Assembly (NCBI RefSeq): GCF_004765785.1
Contig: NZ_SBIT01000007.1
Span: forward strand, 62,001 to 126,000
DNA length: 64,000 bases
DNA from: Halorussus ruber
Lineage (GTDB): Archaea > Halobacteriota > Halobacteria > Halobacteriales > Haladaptataceae
Reading direction: 5' to 3'
Made by a program: the position numbers and the translations under genes. This document shows positions 34,157 through 42,699 of this stretch, one piece after another (within the stretch, counting starts at the first letter, position 1; each line of letters starts with the position of its first letter). The notes beneath the pieces were generated by a model, which was given only the letters and a program-made list of their open reading frames with translations, searched no databases and was not told the DNA's origin.

Positions 34157-36223
34157 TCAGTTGTTGCCACCTCCGCCACCGCCGCCTCCGCCGCCGGTCT
34201 GGTGGACCTGCATCATCTGGACCGAGAGGTTCGCGGCACCCGGACCCGGAATCTCCGGGACGAATCCGGCGAAGTCCGAGGAGTTGACCGGCCACATCAG
34301 TTGGTCGTAGCCCATCACCATGTACGGGTAGTCCAGATAGATGCGCTCGACGGCCTTCCGAGCGATTTCGTTGCGCTCGTCGGCCTGCATCGTGGTTCTG
34401 GCCCGCGAGATGAGGTCGTCGGCTCCCGCGTCGCCGAGTCCGTACCCCATCGCGTTGTTGAGTTGGGTCGTGGTGTTCTTCTGGTCGTACCCGCCCTTCT
34501 CCGAGTGGTCGTCGGCGTTGTCCGAGTGGAAGATGTTGTACAGCGTCCCGGTAGCGAACGGCGAGAGGTCGCTCCACCCCATCGGGTAGACGTCGAAGTC
34601 CTCCTGTGAGTAGACCCGACCGAGCATCGTGTTGAACGTCATGACCTTCGTGACGGCCGGAATGCCGAGTTGCTGGAGCATGTCCACCCAGCGCGTCGTC
34701 ATCTTGGCGAGTTTCGGCGTGTCCTTGGCCGGGTAGACGAACACCTCCATCGGCCCGCCCATGATTTCGGTCATGGTCTTGCCGTTGACCCGAATCTCCT
34801 GTTCGACGCCGTCCGTCTGGCGCAGGACCTTCGACTGGACCGGCCCGAAGCTGTAGTCGTGCTTGCCCTTCGACTGGCCGCCCGTGACGCCGGTTATCGT
34901 GCCGGGGTACTCCTTGCCGACGTAGGTGCCCGAGTTGCCGTCGATGACCTTTCCTTCCGTGAGGAACTGTCGAATCCCCTCGTAGTCGGGAATCCCCGGT
35001 TCCTTCTGGCGGAACTCGAAGGCGTTGGTCGCGGGGTCCTCCAGCAGTTTCACGTTGTCGCCCGCCGTCTCGGGCCGGACCGCCGAGTAGCCCGGCGGCA
35101 TCACGAAGTCGCCCATGTACTCGTAGCCCTGCTGGAGTCGCTGGGTCCAGAAGTAGTCGTCGAACGCCATCGAGGTCGCCTGCCGGAAGGTGGCGTCGTC
35201 CAAGGGCACCCGGCGCATGTTGTAGGCGAAGTAGCCGAAGCCGGTGTCGTACCCCTGCACGAACGACTGGCCCTCGTTCTTCTTGACCTTCGGGATGTTG
35301 GCGACGTTGATGGAACTGTAGAGGCTGTCGATGCTCCCGCGCAGGAAGGCCTGCTGGAGCGCCGAGTCGCTCCCGAATATCTTGAACCGCACCGCGTCGA
35401 GGAAGGGTCCGCCCGCCGTGAGTTTGTCGACCTGCTCGCGCCAGTCGAGCGTCCCCAGCGGGTAGTCGTCGCGGAACTCGACTTCGATTGCGGTCGATTG
35501 CTCGTACCGCGTGACCGTCCCCGGCCCGATTCCGACGGGACCGTCGTTCTGGGCTGGCGAGTACTGGCGGTAGTCGCCGACCTCCGACCAGATGTGCTGG
35601 GGCAGAATCGGAATCGCAAGCTGGTTGCTCGCGTAGGTTCCGATGGGCTTGCTGAGCTTCATGTGAACGTCCCAGTCGCCCTGCGAGGCCTTCTCGACCG
35701 ACTTGATTGGCTTGATGGTCGAGGCGTAGCGCCCCGGCTCCTGCTCTTTCATGTAGTTGTACGTGAAAACCACGTCCTCGACGGTGAGCTCCTCCCCGTC
35801 GGTCCACGTCAGCCCCTCTCTGACGTTGAAGTACACGTCGGGTTGCGGATTCGCCTGCCCCTCGGGCACCTCCACGGTCCAGTCCGTGTAGACGTTCGGC
35901 CGGACCTCGAACTCCACCGGGTCCACCGCGGTCCCGCCCTGATAGACGAGGTCCAGAATCGCCCACGAGTACGCCGAGGAGGTCGAGAGCGGGTTCAGTC
36001 CCTTCGGCTGTTGGCCCATCCCCATGACGAAGATGCCGCCCTCTTGGACGTTCTGGGCGTCCACGTCCGCTGGCTCCGTTATCATCGAGTCCGCCGTGTC
36101 TCGGTCTGCGTCGGGCTCCTCGGCGTCCGCCGCGCCGGGAAGCGACACCGCGACCGCCCCCGCTCCGCTTGCTTGTAGGAATCTACGCCGACCGGTTTTG
36201 AACTCTGGGTTGTCCTCACCCAT
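34157..36223 (-). CDS. Tat-exported ABC transporter substrate-binding protein, peptide/nickel type
   Basis: 688 residues of the family-5 solute-binding proteins (peptide, nickel or oligosaccharide uptake). ATG 36223 gives MGEDNPEFKTGRRRFLQASG, a twin-arginine signal. There is no cysteine lipobox after it. Domain landmarks are FNVREGLTWTDGEELTVEDVVFTYN and QQAFLRGSIDSL. The last residues are QVHQTGGGGGGGGGGNN, an unusual run of ten glycines. No permease or ATPase gene is adjacent on either side, so the partner system is elsewhere. Confidence 0.87.
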   Translation of the reverse strand: MGEDNPEFKTGRRRFLQASGAGAVAVSLPGAADAEEPDADRDTADSMITEPADVDAQNVQEGGIFVMGMGQQPKGLNPLSTSSAYSWAILDLVYQGGTAVDPVEFEVRPNVYTDWTVEVPEGQANPQPDVYFNVREGLTWTDGEELTVEDVVFTYNYMKEQEPGRYASTIKPIKSVEKASQGDWDVHMKLSKPIGTYASNQLAIPILPQHIWSEVGDYRQYSPAQNDGPVGIGPGTVTRYEQSTAIEVEFRDDYPLGTLDWREQVDKLTAGGPFLDAVRFKIFGSDSALQQAFLRGSIDSLYSSINVANIPKVKKNEGQSFVQGYDTGFGYFAYNMRRVPLDDATFRQATSMAFDDYFWTQRLQQGYEYMGDFVMPPGYSAVRPETAGDNVKLLEDPATNAFEFRQKEPGIPDYEGIRQFLTEGKVIDGNSGTYVGKEYPGTITGVTGGQSKGKHDYSFGPVQSKVLRQTDGVEQEIRVNGKTMTEIMGGPMEVFVYPAKDTPKLAKMTTRWVDMLQQLGIPAVTKVMTFNTMLGRVYSQEDFDVYPMGWSDLSPFATGTLYNIFHSDNADDHSEKGGYDQKNTTTQLNNAMGYGLGDAGADDLISRARTTMQADERNEIARKAVERIYLDYPYMVMGYDQLMWPVNSSDFAGFVPEIPGPGAANLSVQMMQVHQTGGGGGGGGGGNN

Positions 36224-36421
36224 GGAGGGAGCTAGCCAGTCACACGGAAGAAACCAACGGATATTAATAAATAGGCTTGCATTGATTCGGCCGTCCGGTG
36301 GTCGGGAACGACGATTCGGCGTGGTTGGGGTGCTGGTGGTCGGAGTGGTCCACCCCGTATTCGACGCGCGCCCGACGCCGAGGCGAAAGGTTTTATCAGG
36401 ACCCTCCGACCATCCGCGTAC

Positions 36422-36727
36422 ATGACCGATTGGGAGTGCGGCATCGACAGTTGCGGCGAGGCGTTCGAGAACGTCGAGGAGGCCATCGTTCACCAGACGA
36501 CAGACCACAAGCGCCGGGAGTGCAAGGTCTGCGGCTCGGTGGTCCCCGACGGCTACTTCGCCATCCGGCACGCCTTCAACGAACACTCGCGGGCCGAGTA
36601 CGTCCGGGCCTACGGCGCGAGCGCCGCCGAGGTCCGCCAGCGAGAGCGCGTCCGCGACGCCATCGAGGACGAGGCCGACCTCCAGCAGGTCGTGAACCGA
36701 CTGGACGAGGTCACGGGCGGCCTCTGA
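36422..36727 (+). CDS. Haloarchaeal zinc-finger protein (DUF7565-like)
   Basis: 101 residues. The N-terminal half has WECGIDSCGEAF followed by HQTTDHKRRECKVCGSVV and RHAFNEH, giving two closely placed C2H2-like zinc sites. The rest is a helical region with AASEVRQRERVRDAIEDEA-like charged sequence. It is likely a small nucleic-acid or protein-binding factor. Family name from memory only. Confidence 0.7.
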   Translation: MTDWECGIDSCGEAFENVEEAIVHQTTDHKRRECKVCGSVVPDGYFAIRHAFNEHSRAEYVRAYGASAAEVRQRERVRDAIEDEADLQQVVNRLDEVTGGL

Positions 36728-36851
36728 GGACGACGGAAGAGTTTCAGACACCGGGAGCGACCGAGTTTCTGACCTCGGATTTTCACCGCTTTCGCGGCGA
36801 CTCGACTGCGTTCGCGCTGACTCGACGGAGCGTGTCCGCGTCGGCGCGCGC

Positions 36852-37085
36852 AGAAAAGCCATCTACGACGCCGAACAGCACATCGACGAGGCCCTCGGCG
36901 AGATGGCCGAGGAGGTCGAACACGACGAAATCGCAACCTACGGGAGCCTCGCCAAACTCGCCGACAAACTCGGCTACCACGACGCGGGCGACCCGCTCCA
37001 CGAGAACCTCGAAGAGGAAGCGGAGTTCCTCGACCGACTGGTCGAACTCGCCGAGGACTACGATTACGACCAGTTGACGTGGACG
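36852..37085 (+). pseudogene. C-terminal fragment of a ferritin-like DUF892 (YciF/YciE) protein
   Basis: In one frame, RRKAIYDAEQHIDEALGEM, then HDEIATYGSLAKLADKLGYHDA, then HENLEEEAEFLDRLVELAED, which matches the second half of the four-helix DUF892 domain. A full protein has about 160 residues; only about 75 remain and no start codon or N-terminal half is visible upstream. The frame runs on into the lipoprotein gene, so automated callers may fuse the two. Confidence 0.65.
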
Positions 37086-37175
37086 ACGTTCGGTTGTCGG
37101 AGGAATTTGCGATTTTTGGTTTTGTTCGTCGGTCAAATCGATACCATTTTTTCGGCTGGTTGTAACGTAGCGGAC

Positions 37176-37862
37176 ATGAAGCGCCGAGATGTACTGGCTA
37201 GCGTCGGTTTGGCGATGTCCACGAGCGGTTGTATGGGGCTTCTCGCTACGAAATGCGAACCGGGCGAGGACGAATTTGCGACGCTACAGGACGAGATAGA
37301 CCCTGACCGGAACATCGATGTCTCTGTCAGAGGCGTCGTCGTCAAGTTCATTGACGGTAACATGGTGCTCCACGACGGAACGGGATTGGCTGAAACAACA
37401 GCGCCGGGATGGAAGGAATTCAACGAAGACTGGTTCCAGCGCGGGGACTGCGTGAAAATATCCGGACTCCTCGATGGAAGCTACAGTTTCTCGACCGGGC
37501 GACTCCGCATCTCGACTTCGTCGGAGGAAGAAATCGAGACAGTCGGCGATGCCAAACGCGAACCGCCGACTATTCCTGACAAGCCCAACGCCACGTTCGA
37601 CCTCGATTACCGGCCAGCCGAGAAGGTCGCAGTTGTCAGCCACACGGAGGGTGAGTCGATACCGGCCCGTCAACTCGAAGTGCGCCGACTCCACAACGAG
37701 GAGATTTCGACCTACCCGTGGTACGAACTGACCGAGAAAGCACCCGACGACGAGGTGTCAGTCGGCGACTCTCTCGAGTTCGAGAAGACTGGAGACTTGA
37801 GTCTCATGTGGCGTTACAACGAGTACTGGACCAAGGATATGGATGTCCGTTGGTCGTTCTGA
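37176..37862 (+). CDS. Lipoprotein of unknown function
   Basis: 228 residues from ATG 37176. The start MKRRDVLASVGLAMSTSGC carries a twin-arginine pair and a lipobox ending in Cys19, so the protein is likely exported by Tat and lipid-anchored on the outside of the membrane. The mature part is rich in strands, with VRGVVVKFIDGNMVLHDGTG and a SGLLDGSYSFSTGRLRIS segment that looks like an OB-type fold. No catalytic motif. The GC content is lower than that of its neighbours. Confidence 0.72.
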   Translation: MKRRDVLASVGLAMSTSGCMGLLATKCEPGEDEFATLQDEIDPDRNIDVSVRGVVVKFIDGNMVLHDGTGLAETTAPGWKEFNEDWFQRGDCVKISGLLDGSYSFSTGRLRISTSSEEEIETVGDAKREPPTIPDKPNATFDLDYRPAEKVAVVSHTEGESIPARQLEVRRLHNEEISTYPWYELTEKAPDDEVSVGDSLEFEKTGDLSLMWRYNEYWTKDMDVRWSF

Positions 37863-37879
37863 CCGAGACGTGGGCTAAA

Positions 37880-38458
37880 CTACCCGGTATCGTACTTGTA
37901 GGTCGCGCTGTTCGGGTCGATGCCGAAGTCCTCGGCCGACTCCTCGGGTTCGGGTTCCTCCTCGTGGGGCTGGGCGCTCTTGAACCGCTCGCGGAGGCGG
38001 TCGGGCATCACGAACCGCTCTACGCTCAGCGCCATGCCGACCGCGTCGGGGTCTAACTCCTCGCGCTTGGTTTCGAGGCGTTCGCGGAGTCGCTCGGGCA
38101 GGTCGCTGCTCTCGACCCCGCGGAAGCCGAACTGCGCGAGGTAGTCGGTCGCGCTCGTCAGCGCGTACACCACCTCGAACCCCTGGTCGCGGGCCTGCTC
38201 GACCAGTCGCTCCACGACGTGCGCGCCGACCCCCTGTCCGCGCCACGACTCCAGCACCCCGATGCTGGTGAGTTCGCACAGTTCCTCCTCGTCGGTCTTG
38301 TGGATGCGGATGCGGCCGAACCCCGCCTTCTGGCCCGAGGTCTCGTCGATGGCGACCACGTAGTCGCGGGAGCGGAACGCGGTTTCGTCGAGACCCATCG
38401 CCTCGATGTGGTCCAGCAGCCAGACCTCTTCCCTGTTTTTCGCGTCCCGGACGTACAT
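37880..38458 (-). CDS. GNAT-family N-acetyltransferase
   Basis: 192 residues. The acetyl-CoA loop is [19 protein letters not shown] near residues 71-89, preceded by ELTSIGVLE and followed by [19 protein letters not shown]. The C-terminal 40 residues are an acidic tail. The protein acetylates an amine or a protein N-terminus; the acceptor is unknown. Divergent from the mutase gene with about 100 bp between. Confidence 0.85.
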   Translation of the reverse strand: MYVRDAKNREEVWLLDHIEAMGLDETAFRSRDYVVAIDETSGQKAGFGRIRIHKTDEEELCELTSIGVLESWRGQGVGAHVVERLVEQARDQGFEVVYALTSATDYLAQFGFRGVESSDLPERLRERLETKREELDPDAVGMALSVERFVMPDRLRERFKSAQPHEEEPEPEESAEDFGIDPNSATYKYDTG

Positions 38459-38564
38459 GGGAGAGAGTTGGCCGTCTGAAGATAAAAAGGTGTGGCGCGA
38501 GGGGTCCCCGGCGTCAGAAGCAATCCGCCAATTGTTAAGACAAACCCGCCCGTCCGCCTACGTA

Positions 38565-40247
38565 ATGTTTGACTCGGACGACCTCGAGGAGATACGCGAG
38601 GCCCGCGAGGAGTGGGACGAGGAGACCGTCGGCCCCACCGTCGAGCGCTTCGGCGAGCGCAAAGAGGAGTTCACGACCGACACGGGCGGCCAAGAGGTAG
38701 ACCGCATCTACACGCCCAACGACGTGGCGGACTTGGACTACGACGAGGACCTCGGCTTCCCCGGCGAGGAACCCTACACGCGCGGGGTGTACTCCACGAT
38801 GCACCGCGGGCGGCTCTGGACCATGCGCCAGTACGCCGGGTTCGGCACGCCCGAGGAGACCAACGAGCGATTCGAGTACCTCATCGAGAACGGGTCGTCG
38901 GGCCTCTCGATGGCGTTCGACCTGCCGACCCAGATGGGCTACGACTCCGACGCCGACATGGCGGCGGGCGAGGTCGGCAAGTCCGGCGTCGCCATCGACT
39001 CGCTCCACGACATGGAGACGGTCTTCGACGGGATTCCGCTGGACGAGGTCAGCACGTCGATGACAATCAACGCGCCAGCCTCGGTCCTGCTGGCGATGTA
39101 CATCGCGGTCGGCGACAAGCAGGGCGTCGACAGGGAGGAGCTTCGGGGCACCATCCAGAACGACCTCCTGAAGGAGTACGTCGCGCGAAACACCTACATC
39201 TACCCGCCGGAACCCTCGATGCGCATCATCACCGACATCTTCGAGTTCTGCGCCGACGAGACCCCGAAGTTCAACACCATCTCCATCTCGGGGTACCACA
39301 TCCGCGAGGCCGGAGCGACCGCGGCACAGGAACTCGCGTTCACGCTCGGGAACGGCATCGAGTACGTCGAGGCCGCGATGGACGCCGGACTCGACGTGGA
39401 CGACTTCGCGCCCCAACTCTCGTTCTTCTTCAACGCGCACAACAACATCCTCGAAGAGGTCGCCAAATTCCGCGCGGCCCGCCGGATGTGGGCCAAAATC
39501 ATGGAGGAGCGATTCGACGCCCAGAACCCCAAGTCCAAGCAACTCAAGTTCCACACCCAGACCGCGGGGTCGACCCTGACCGCCCAGCAAGTGGACAACA
39601 ACATCGTCCGAGTCGCGTATCAGGCCCTCGCCGCGGTGCTGGGCGGCACCCAGAGCCTCCACACCAACGGGAAGGACGAAGCCCTCGCGCTCCCGACCGA
39701 GGAGAGCGTCCGGACCGCCCTCCGGACCCAGCAGATTCTGGCCCACGAGTCGGGCGCGGCCGACACCATCGACCCCCTCGCCGGGAGCTACTACATCGAG
39801 AGCCTGACCGACGACGTCGAGGACGAGGCCTTCGACATCCTCGACACGGTCGACGAGAAGGGCGGCATGTTGCAGGCCATCGAGGACCAGTGGGTCCAGC
39901 GACAGATTCAGGACGTGGCCTACGAGCGCCAGCGCGAAATCGAGGAGAAAGAGCGCATCATCGTCGGCGTCAACGAGTTCGAGGTCGACGAGGAGCCCGA
40001 GGTGGACATTCAGGAGGTCACCGAGGAGGAAGAACAGAAGCAGATAGACCGCCTGAACGCGGTCAAGGACGACCGCGACGACGAGGAGGTCGAGGCCAAA
40101 CTCGACGCGCTCCGCGAGGCCGCCGAGGGCGACGAGAACCTGCTGCCCTACATCATCGACGCGGTGAAGGCCTACGCGACGGTCGGCGAAATCTGCGGCG
40201 TCTTCCGCGACACCTTCGGCGAGTACCGGCCCGGCGCGGCGGTGTAG
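38565..40247 (+). CDS. mcmA1: Methylmalonyl-CoA mutase, large (catalytic) subunit
   Basis: 560 residues. It carries the mutase TIM-barrel: [20 protein letters not shown] and [18 protein letters not shown] near residues 86-128, [19 protein letters not shown] near 242-260, and [18 protein letters not shown] near 368-385. As in other archaea the cobalamin-binding domain is on a separate subunit, not in this window. It rearranges methylmalonyl-CoA to succinyl-CoA with adenosylcobalamin. Its last 96 bp are repeated exactly 2,431 bp downstream, and the epimerase partner lies at 45272. Confidence 0.95.
   Translation: MFDSDDLEEIREAREEWDEETVGPTVERFGERKEEFTTDTGGQEVDRIYTPNDVADLDYDEDLGFPGEEPYTRGVYSTMHRGRLWTMRQYAGFGTPEETNERFEYLIENGSSGLSMAFDLPTQMGYDSDADMAAGEVGKSGVAIDSLHDMETVFDGIPLDEVSTSMTINAPASVLLAMYIAVGDKQGVDREELRGTIQNDLLKEYVARNTYIYPPEPSMRIITDIFEFCADETPKFNTISISGYHIREAGATAAQELAFTLGNGIEYVEAAMDAGLDVDDFAPQLSFFFNAHNNILEEVAKFRAARRMWAKIMEERFDAQNPKSKQLKFHTQTAGSTLTAQQVDNNIVRVAYQALAAVLGGTQSLHTNGKDEALALPTEESVRTALRTQQILAHESGAADTIDPLAGSYYIESLTDDVEDEAFDILDTVDEKGGMLQAIEDQWVQRQIQDVAYERQREIEEKERIIVGVNEFEVDEEPEVDIQEVTEEEEQKQIDRLNAVKDDRDDEEVEAKLDALREAAEGDENLLPYIIDAVKAYATVGEICGVFRDTFGEYRPGAAV
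40151..40246 (+). repeat. First copy of a 96-bp exact direct repeat (mcmA 3' end)
   Basis: Bases 40151-40246 are identical to 42582-42677. The block encodes the end of the mutase ([18 protein letters not shown]...) up to the first two bases of the stop codon. Together the copies bracket the AT-richer islet. Confidence 0.95.
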
Positions 40248-40389
40248 TGACTTAGTTCCCCGGTCTGGCTATCACCTTCTCGGACAAACTCCGACCTACT
40301 TGGAGTTCGTCTTTGTTATCCCTACTATGGGAAAATAAACATATTATATTTCACAGCAGTATTTTAATTGTAAGCTTTTCGTAGAGGAA

Positions 40390-40398
40390 GATTTATTC
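40390..40398 (+). promoter_or_regulatory. TATA box of the islet membrane-protein gene
   Basis: GATTTATTC is centred about 31 nt upstream of ATG 40425, consistent with a leaderless or near-leaderless transcript. Confidence 0.55.
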
Positions 40399-40424
40399 AC
40401 AGGGAAAATCTAATCACTTATTGT

Positions 40425-40841
40425 ATGTGGATAAACGAACGATTAGCACATCGAAGTACGGAATCTTTGATTTTCTTGTGTCTCTGTGTGAGCGTTGCAC
40501 TCACGGTCATGTATATCGGCACGTGGAGTTTTGTCGGCCAAGGCAACTATCTGTTCCTGATACTTGGAACCTATGCAATTCTTGCCGTTTTCCTAGTATT
40601 ACAGCTATTCCGAGCCACACGTATGGATGAGTGGTCAGCCAGACTCGGTTCAGTCGGAGTCGTTATCGGATTCGCCACGACTATTTTTCTCGGTCTTCGT
40701 CCAAGACCAGCGTGCTTGGATGTAAGTCCGTGTTTAAGTGGTCTTAGTCCGCATCTCTTCCAGTTGGCGTTCGGAATCGGTGTTGTGACGATTTCGCTGT
40801 TCTTGGACCTTCGGGACAGTATGACCGGGGGTAAATTGTAA
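40425..40841 (+). CDS. Small multi-pass membrane protein of the islet
   Basis: 138 residues with three or four hydrophobic segments: LIFLCLCVSVALTVMYIGTW, YLFLILGTYAILAVFLVLQL, LGSVGVVIGFATTIFLGL and LFQLAFGIGVVTISLFLDL. Two cysteines (ACLDVSPCLSG) lie in the loop before the last helix. GC content is visibly lower than in the flanking genes. No family is recognised. It is the only plus-strand gene of the islet between the two mcmA 3' ends. Confidence 0.6.
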   Translation: MWINERLAHRSTESLIFLCLCVSVALTVMYIGTWSFVGQGNYLFLILGTYAILAVFLVLQLFRATRMDEWSARLGSVGVVIGFATTIFLGLRPRPACLDVSPCLSGLSPHLFQLAFGIGVVTISLFLDLRDSMTGGKL

Positions 40842-40931
40842 GTTGCTCTGCCTTCTAAACTGTGTAGTAAAGGCTAGTTTCGGAAGAAAAAGCCGACTTG
40901 AACGAAAGGAGTTCTGTGCGAAATCTCGTTG

Positions 40932-41678
40932 CTATTCCTGTGCTACGTCCCCTATCAATAGCTTCTCGATCTCAAGTCTTCCATGATTTCGCACATGAAC
41001 CTCCGGAACTGCATCAACCTCGAAATGCACCGGTTCTGTTGGCGGGGATTCACCGGAAGACGGCACGCCGCTATGTTGTCTAGTTGAGTCTGCATCCATT
41101 AATCGTTGCGCGGTTAATTTCGCCGCCTTACTGCGGAAGCGATGACTGTTCGCCTGTTGCGTTCCGATATTGGCCGACTCGTTCAATACGATGCCATCCC
41201 CGCTTTTTCTGAGTTGAACCGCTGGGCTCCGTATTTCTCTATCCAAGGTGAGAGAATCCACCTGTCGCGCTCCAAGTTCTGGATTCAGACGAAGGTATTT
41301 CTCCGTTTCTCCCCACATTTTTCGAGAGAAAGGCTTAATACCATCAGATATCACGACTACATTCCTATCTTCGACTATTTTTACTTCTTGTTTGGAAGCA
41401 GTGGGAGTCAGTTGGAGACGGTTGCCCCCGACGTGATAGGAAGGAGGTGAACACGTCGCACTGAGCGGCGGGATGAGATCGTCACCGTTTGGTATTCCGT
41501 CTGGAAGTCTATACCCCGTCTTTACTTCTAAGACAAGCGGCTTACCACCGTTAGATTCGGAGCGAACAGTTTCACTGAAGACGACTGGACCGGCTGCTGC
41601 TCCGGCCGTCTTAAGGAAGCTTCGCCGACTTGTCAAACTATCCGTCTCTGCTTCATCTTTGCGATTGTTGTTGTCCAT
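40932..41678 (-). CDS. Tat-exported protein of unknown function (islet)
   Basis: 248 residues from ATG 41678. The leader DSLTSRRSFLKTAGAAAGPV is a twin-arginine signal. The mature part has no motif I know; it contains scattered hydrophobic strands and two close Gly/Pro-rich stretches (TGYRLPDGIPNGDDLIPPLS). It begins 4 bp after the stop of the upstream protease-like gene, so the two form an operon. An alternative ATG at 41714 would overlap that gene by 32 bp. Confidence 0.62.
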   Translation of the reverse strand: MDNNNRKDEAETDSLTSRRSFLKTAGAAAGPVVFSETVRSESNGGKPLVLEVKTGYRLPDGIPNGDDLIPPLSATCSPPSYHVGGNRLQLTPTASKQEVKIVEDRNVVVISDGIKPFSRKMWGETEKYLRLNPELGARQVDSLTLDREIRSPAVQLRKSGDGIVLNESANIGTQQANSHRFRSKAAKLTAQRLMDADSTRQHSGVPSSGESPPTEPVHFEVDAVPEVHVRNHGRLEIEKLLIGDVAQE

Positions 41679-41682
41679 TTTA

Positions 41683-42411
41683 TTACTTAAGAGTGTTAAT
41701 AGTTTCTTTGACACCCGTTTTCGTACAAGAAGTCAGCGTTTCGTTGTAGACACCAGAAACATTAGGGTAGTCTGTTGCACAGCCGTCATTTAACTCACCG
41801 TCGTGACGTCCGTGAGTGTCTTCATAGCTCGTACAGAGAGGACTTGAGTCACCGGCTCCACTCAGAATAGTACCGAGGTCGTGCTGTCTGTGGCCTCCAT
41901 TATTATAGTGCTCAGACATCTTTCTGACCGCAGTGTTATCGGAGTCGATAATGGTGTGTAATGCCTCGTGCGACGAAGCATTTCGAATCCACGGTCGAAT
42001 GGAGCCGCAACCCAGAATTGTACACCGGTCGTTCACGAGTGCGCTTCCACTTTCTGACGTTGGTACTTCCGCATTCCCCGAGGCAAACCCTGCGGCTGCG
42101 AGGAAATGGACGCCGTTCCATGAAATGCCCTGATTATCAAGCCAACTTCGGAAATTGGTTCTGTAGTCCTTTGCACCATTACCGTCAATGTGCGGGTGAC
42201 TGTAATCGATGAGTATTTCCGCGTAGTCAATTATCCCATTATTCACTAGTTGGTCGGCCATCCCCTTCAAACCTAGGTACACGTCGTTTTTCTTAGCGCT
42301 TTTTTCGCACAGCGAATCCTGTACACTAGTATTGGGGTATTCATAAATACTCAAATTGCGATACTCATTCGATGAAAGACTTCCAGTACTGTATTCTTCT
42401 ACGTATCCCAT
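41683..42411 (-). CDS. Putative zinc metalloprotease (HExxH, islet)
   Basis: 242 residues. SSHEALHTIIDSDN (near residues 147-160) carries the HExxH zinc motif of zincins, and SEHYNNGGHRQHDLG about 25 residues later offers further histidines as a third ligand. No signal peptide is seen. A TATA box lies about 32 nt before the ATG, so the gene is complete and not a 5' truncation. The gene is AT-rich. It is co-transcribed with the Tat-exported protein, which may be its substrate, inhibitor or partner; this is inference. Confidence 0.6.
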   Translation of the reverse strand: MGYVEEYSTGSLSSNEYRNLSIYEYPNTSVQDSLCEKSAKKNDVYLGLKGMADQLVNNGIIDYAEILIDYSHPHIDGNGAKDYRTNFRSWLDNQGISWNGVHFLAAAGFASGNAEVPTSESGSALVNDRCTILGCGSIRPWIRNASSHEALHTIIDSDNTAVRKMSEHYNNGGHRQHDLGTILSGAGDSSPLCTSYEDTHGRHDGELNDGCATDYPNVSGVYNETLTSCTKTGVKETINTLK

Positions 42412-42437
42412 CGCAATTTACACCTTGCCACCCCCAT

Positions 42438-42447
42438 ACTATAAACT
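42438..42447 (-). promoter_or_regulatory. TATA box of the islet protease operon
   Basis: On the minus strand AGTTTATAGT lies about 32 nt upstream of the ATG at 42411, followed by a GGGGGTGG run that may aid ribosome binding. Confidence 0.6.
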
Positions 42448-42532
42448 TTCTGCCTAGCTTATACTAATCATATCAAAGGCGAGAATAATCTGCCCGGTTG
42501 AACGACTGAAGTGAGCGAACAAGAAAGTTGGG

Positions 42533-42678
42533 GAGGATGAGGCGCTGGTGCCCTCCACCGAAGAGAGCGGGAACAAGAGCGCATCATCGACGCGGTGAAG
42601 GCCTACGCGACGGTCGGCGAAATCTGCGGCGTCTTCCGCGACACCTTCGGCGAGTACCGGCCCGGCGCGGCGGTGTAA
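42533..42678 (+). pseudogene. Decayed partial copy of mcmA (second 3' end)
   Basis: Three mcmA pieces are joined. First comes GEDEAL..STEES (42533-42570), compare [13 protein letters not shown] in the intact gene. Then AAGAGCGCATCATCG (42575-42589) matches 39949-39963. Then come the 96 bp identical to 40151-40246 with stop TAA at 42676-42678. The join between the second and third pieces falls on CATCATCG, present at both places in mcmA, which suggests a deletion by short direct repeats. Confidence 0.8.
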
Positions 42679-42699
42679 ACTCGAACTCTTTCCAGTCTT

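Noticed and set aside
36224-36862. Long N-terminal extension of the ABC binding protein
   Set aside because: The Tat signal begins at 36223; the upstream part is antisense to the zinc-finger gene and its promoter.
38535-39746. 403-codon minus-strand open frame opposite mcmA
   Set aside because: Antisense shadow of the mutase; no domain seen.
42526-42540. GTTGGGGAGGATGAG taken as a family-2 core
   Set aside because: It matches only part of the core, lacks the other family-2 blocks, and overlaps the GEDEAL codons of the mcmA remnant.
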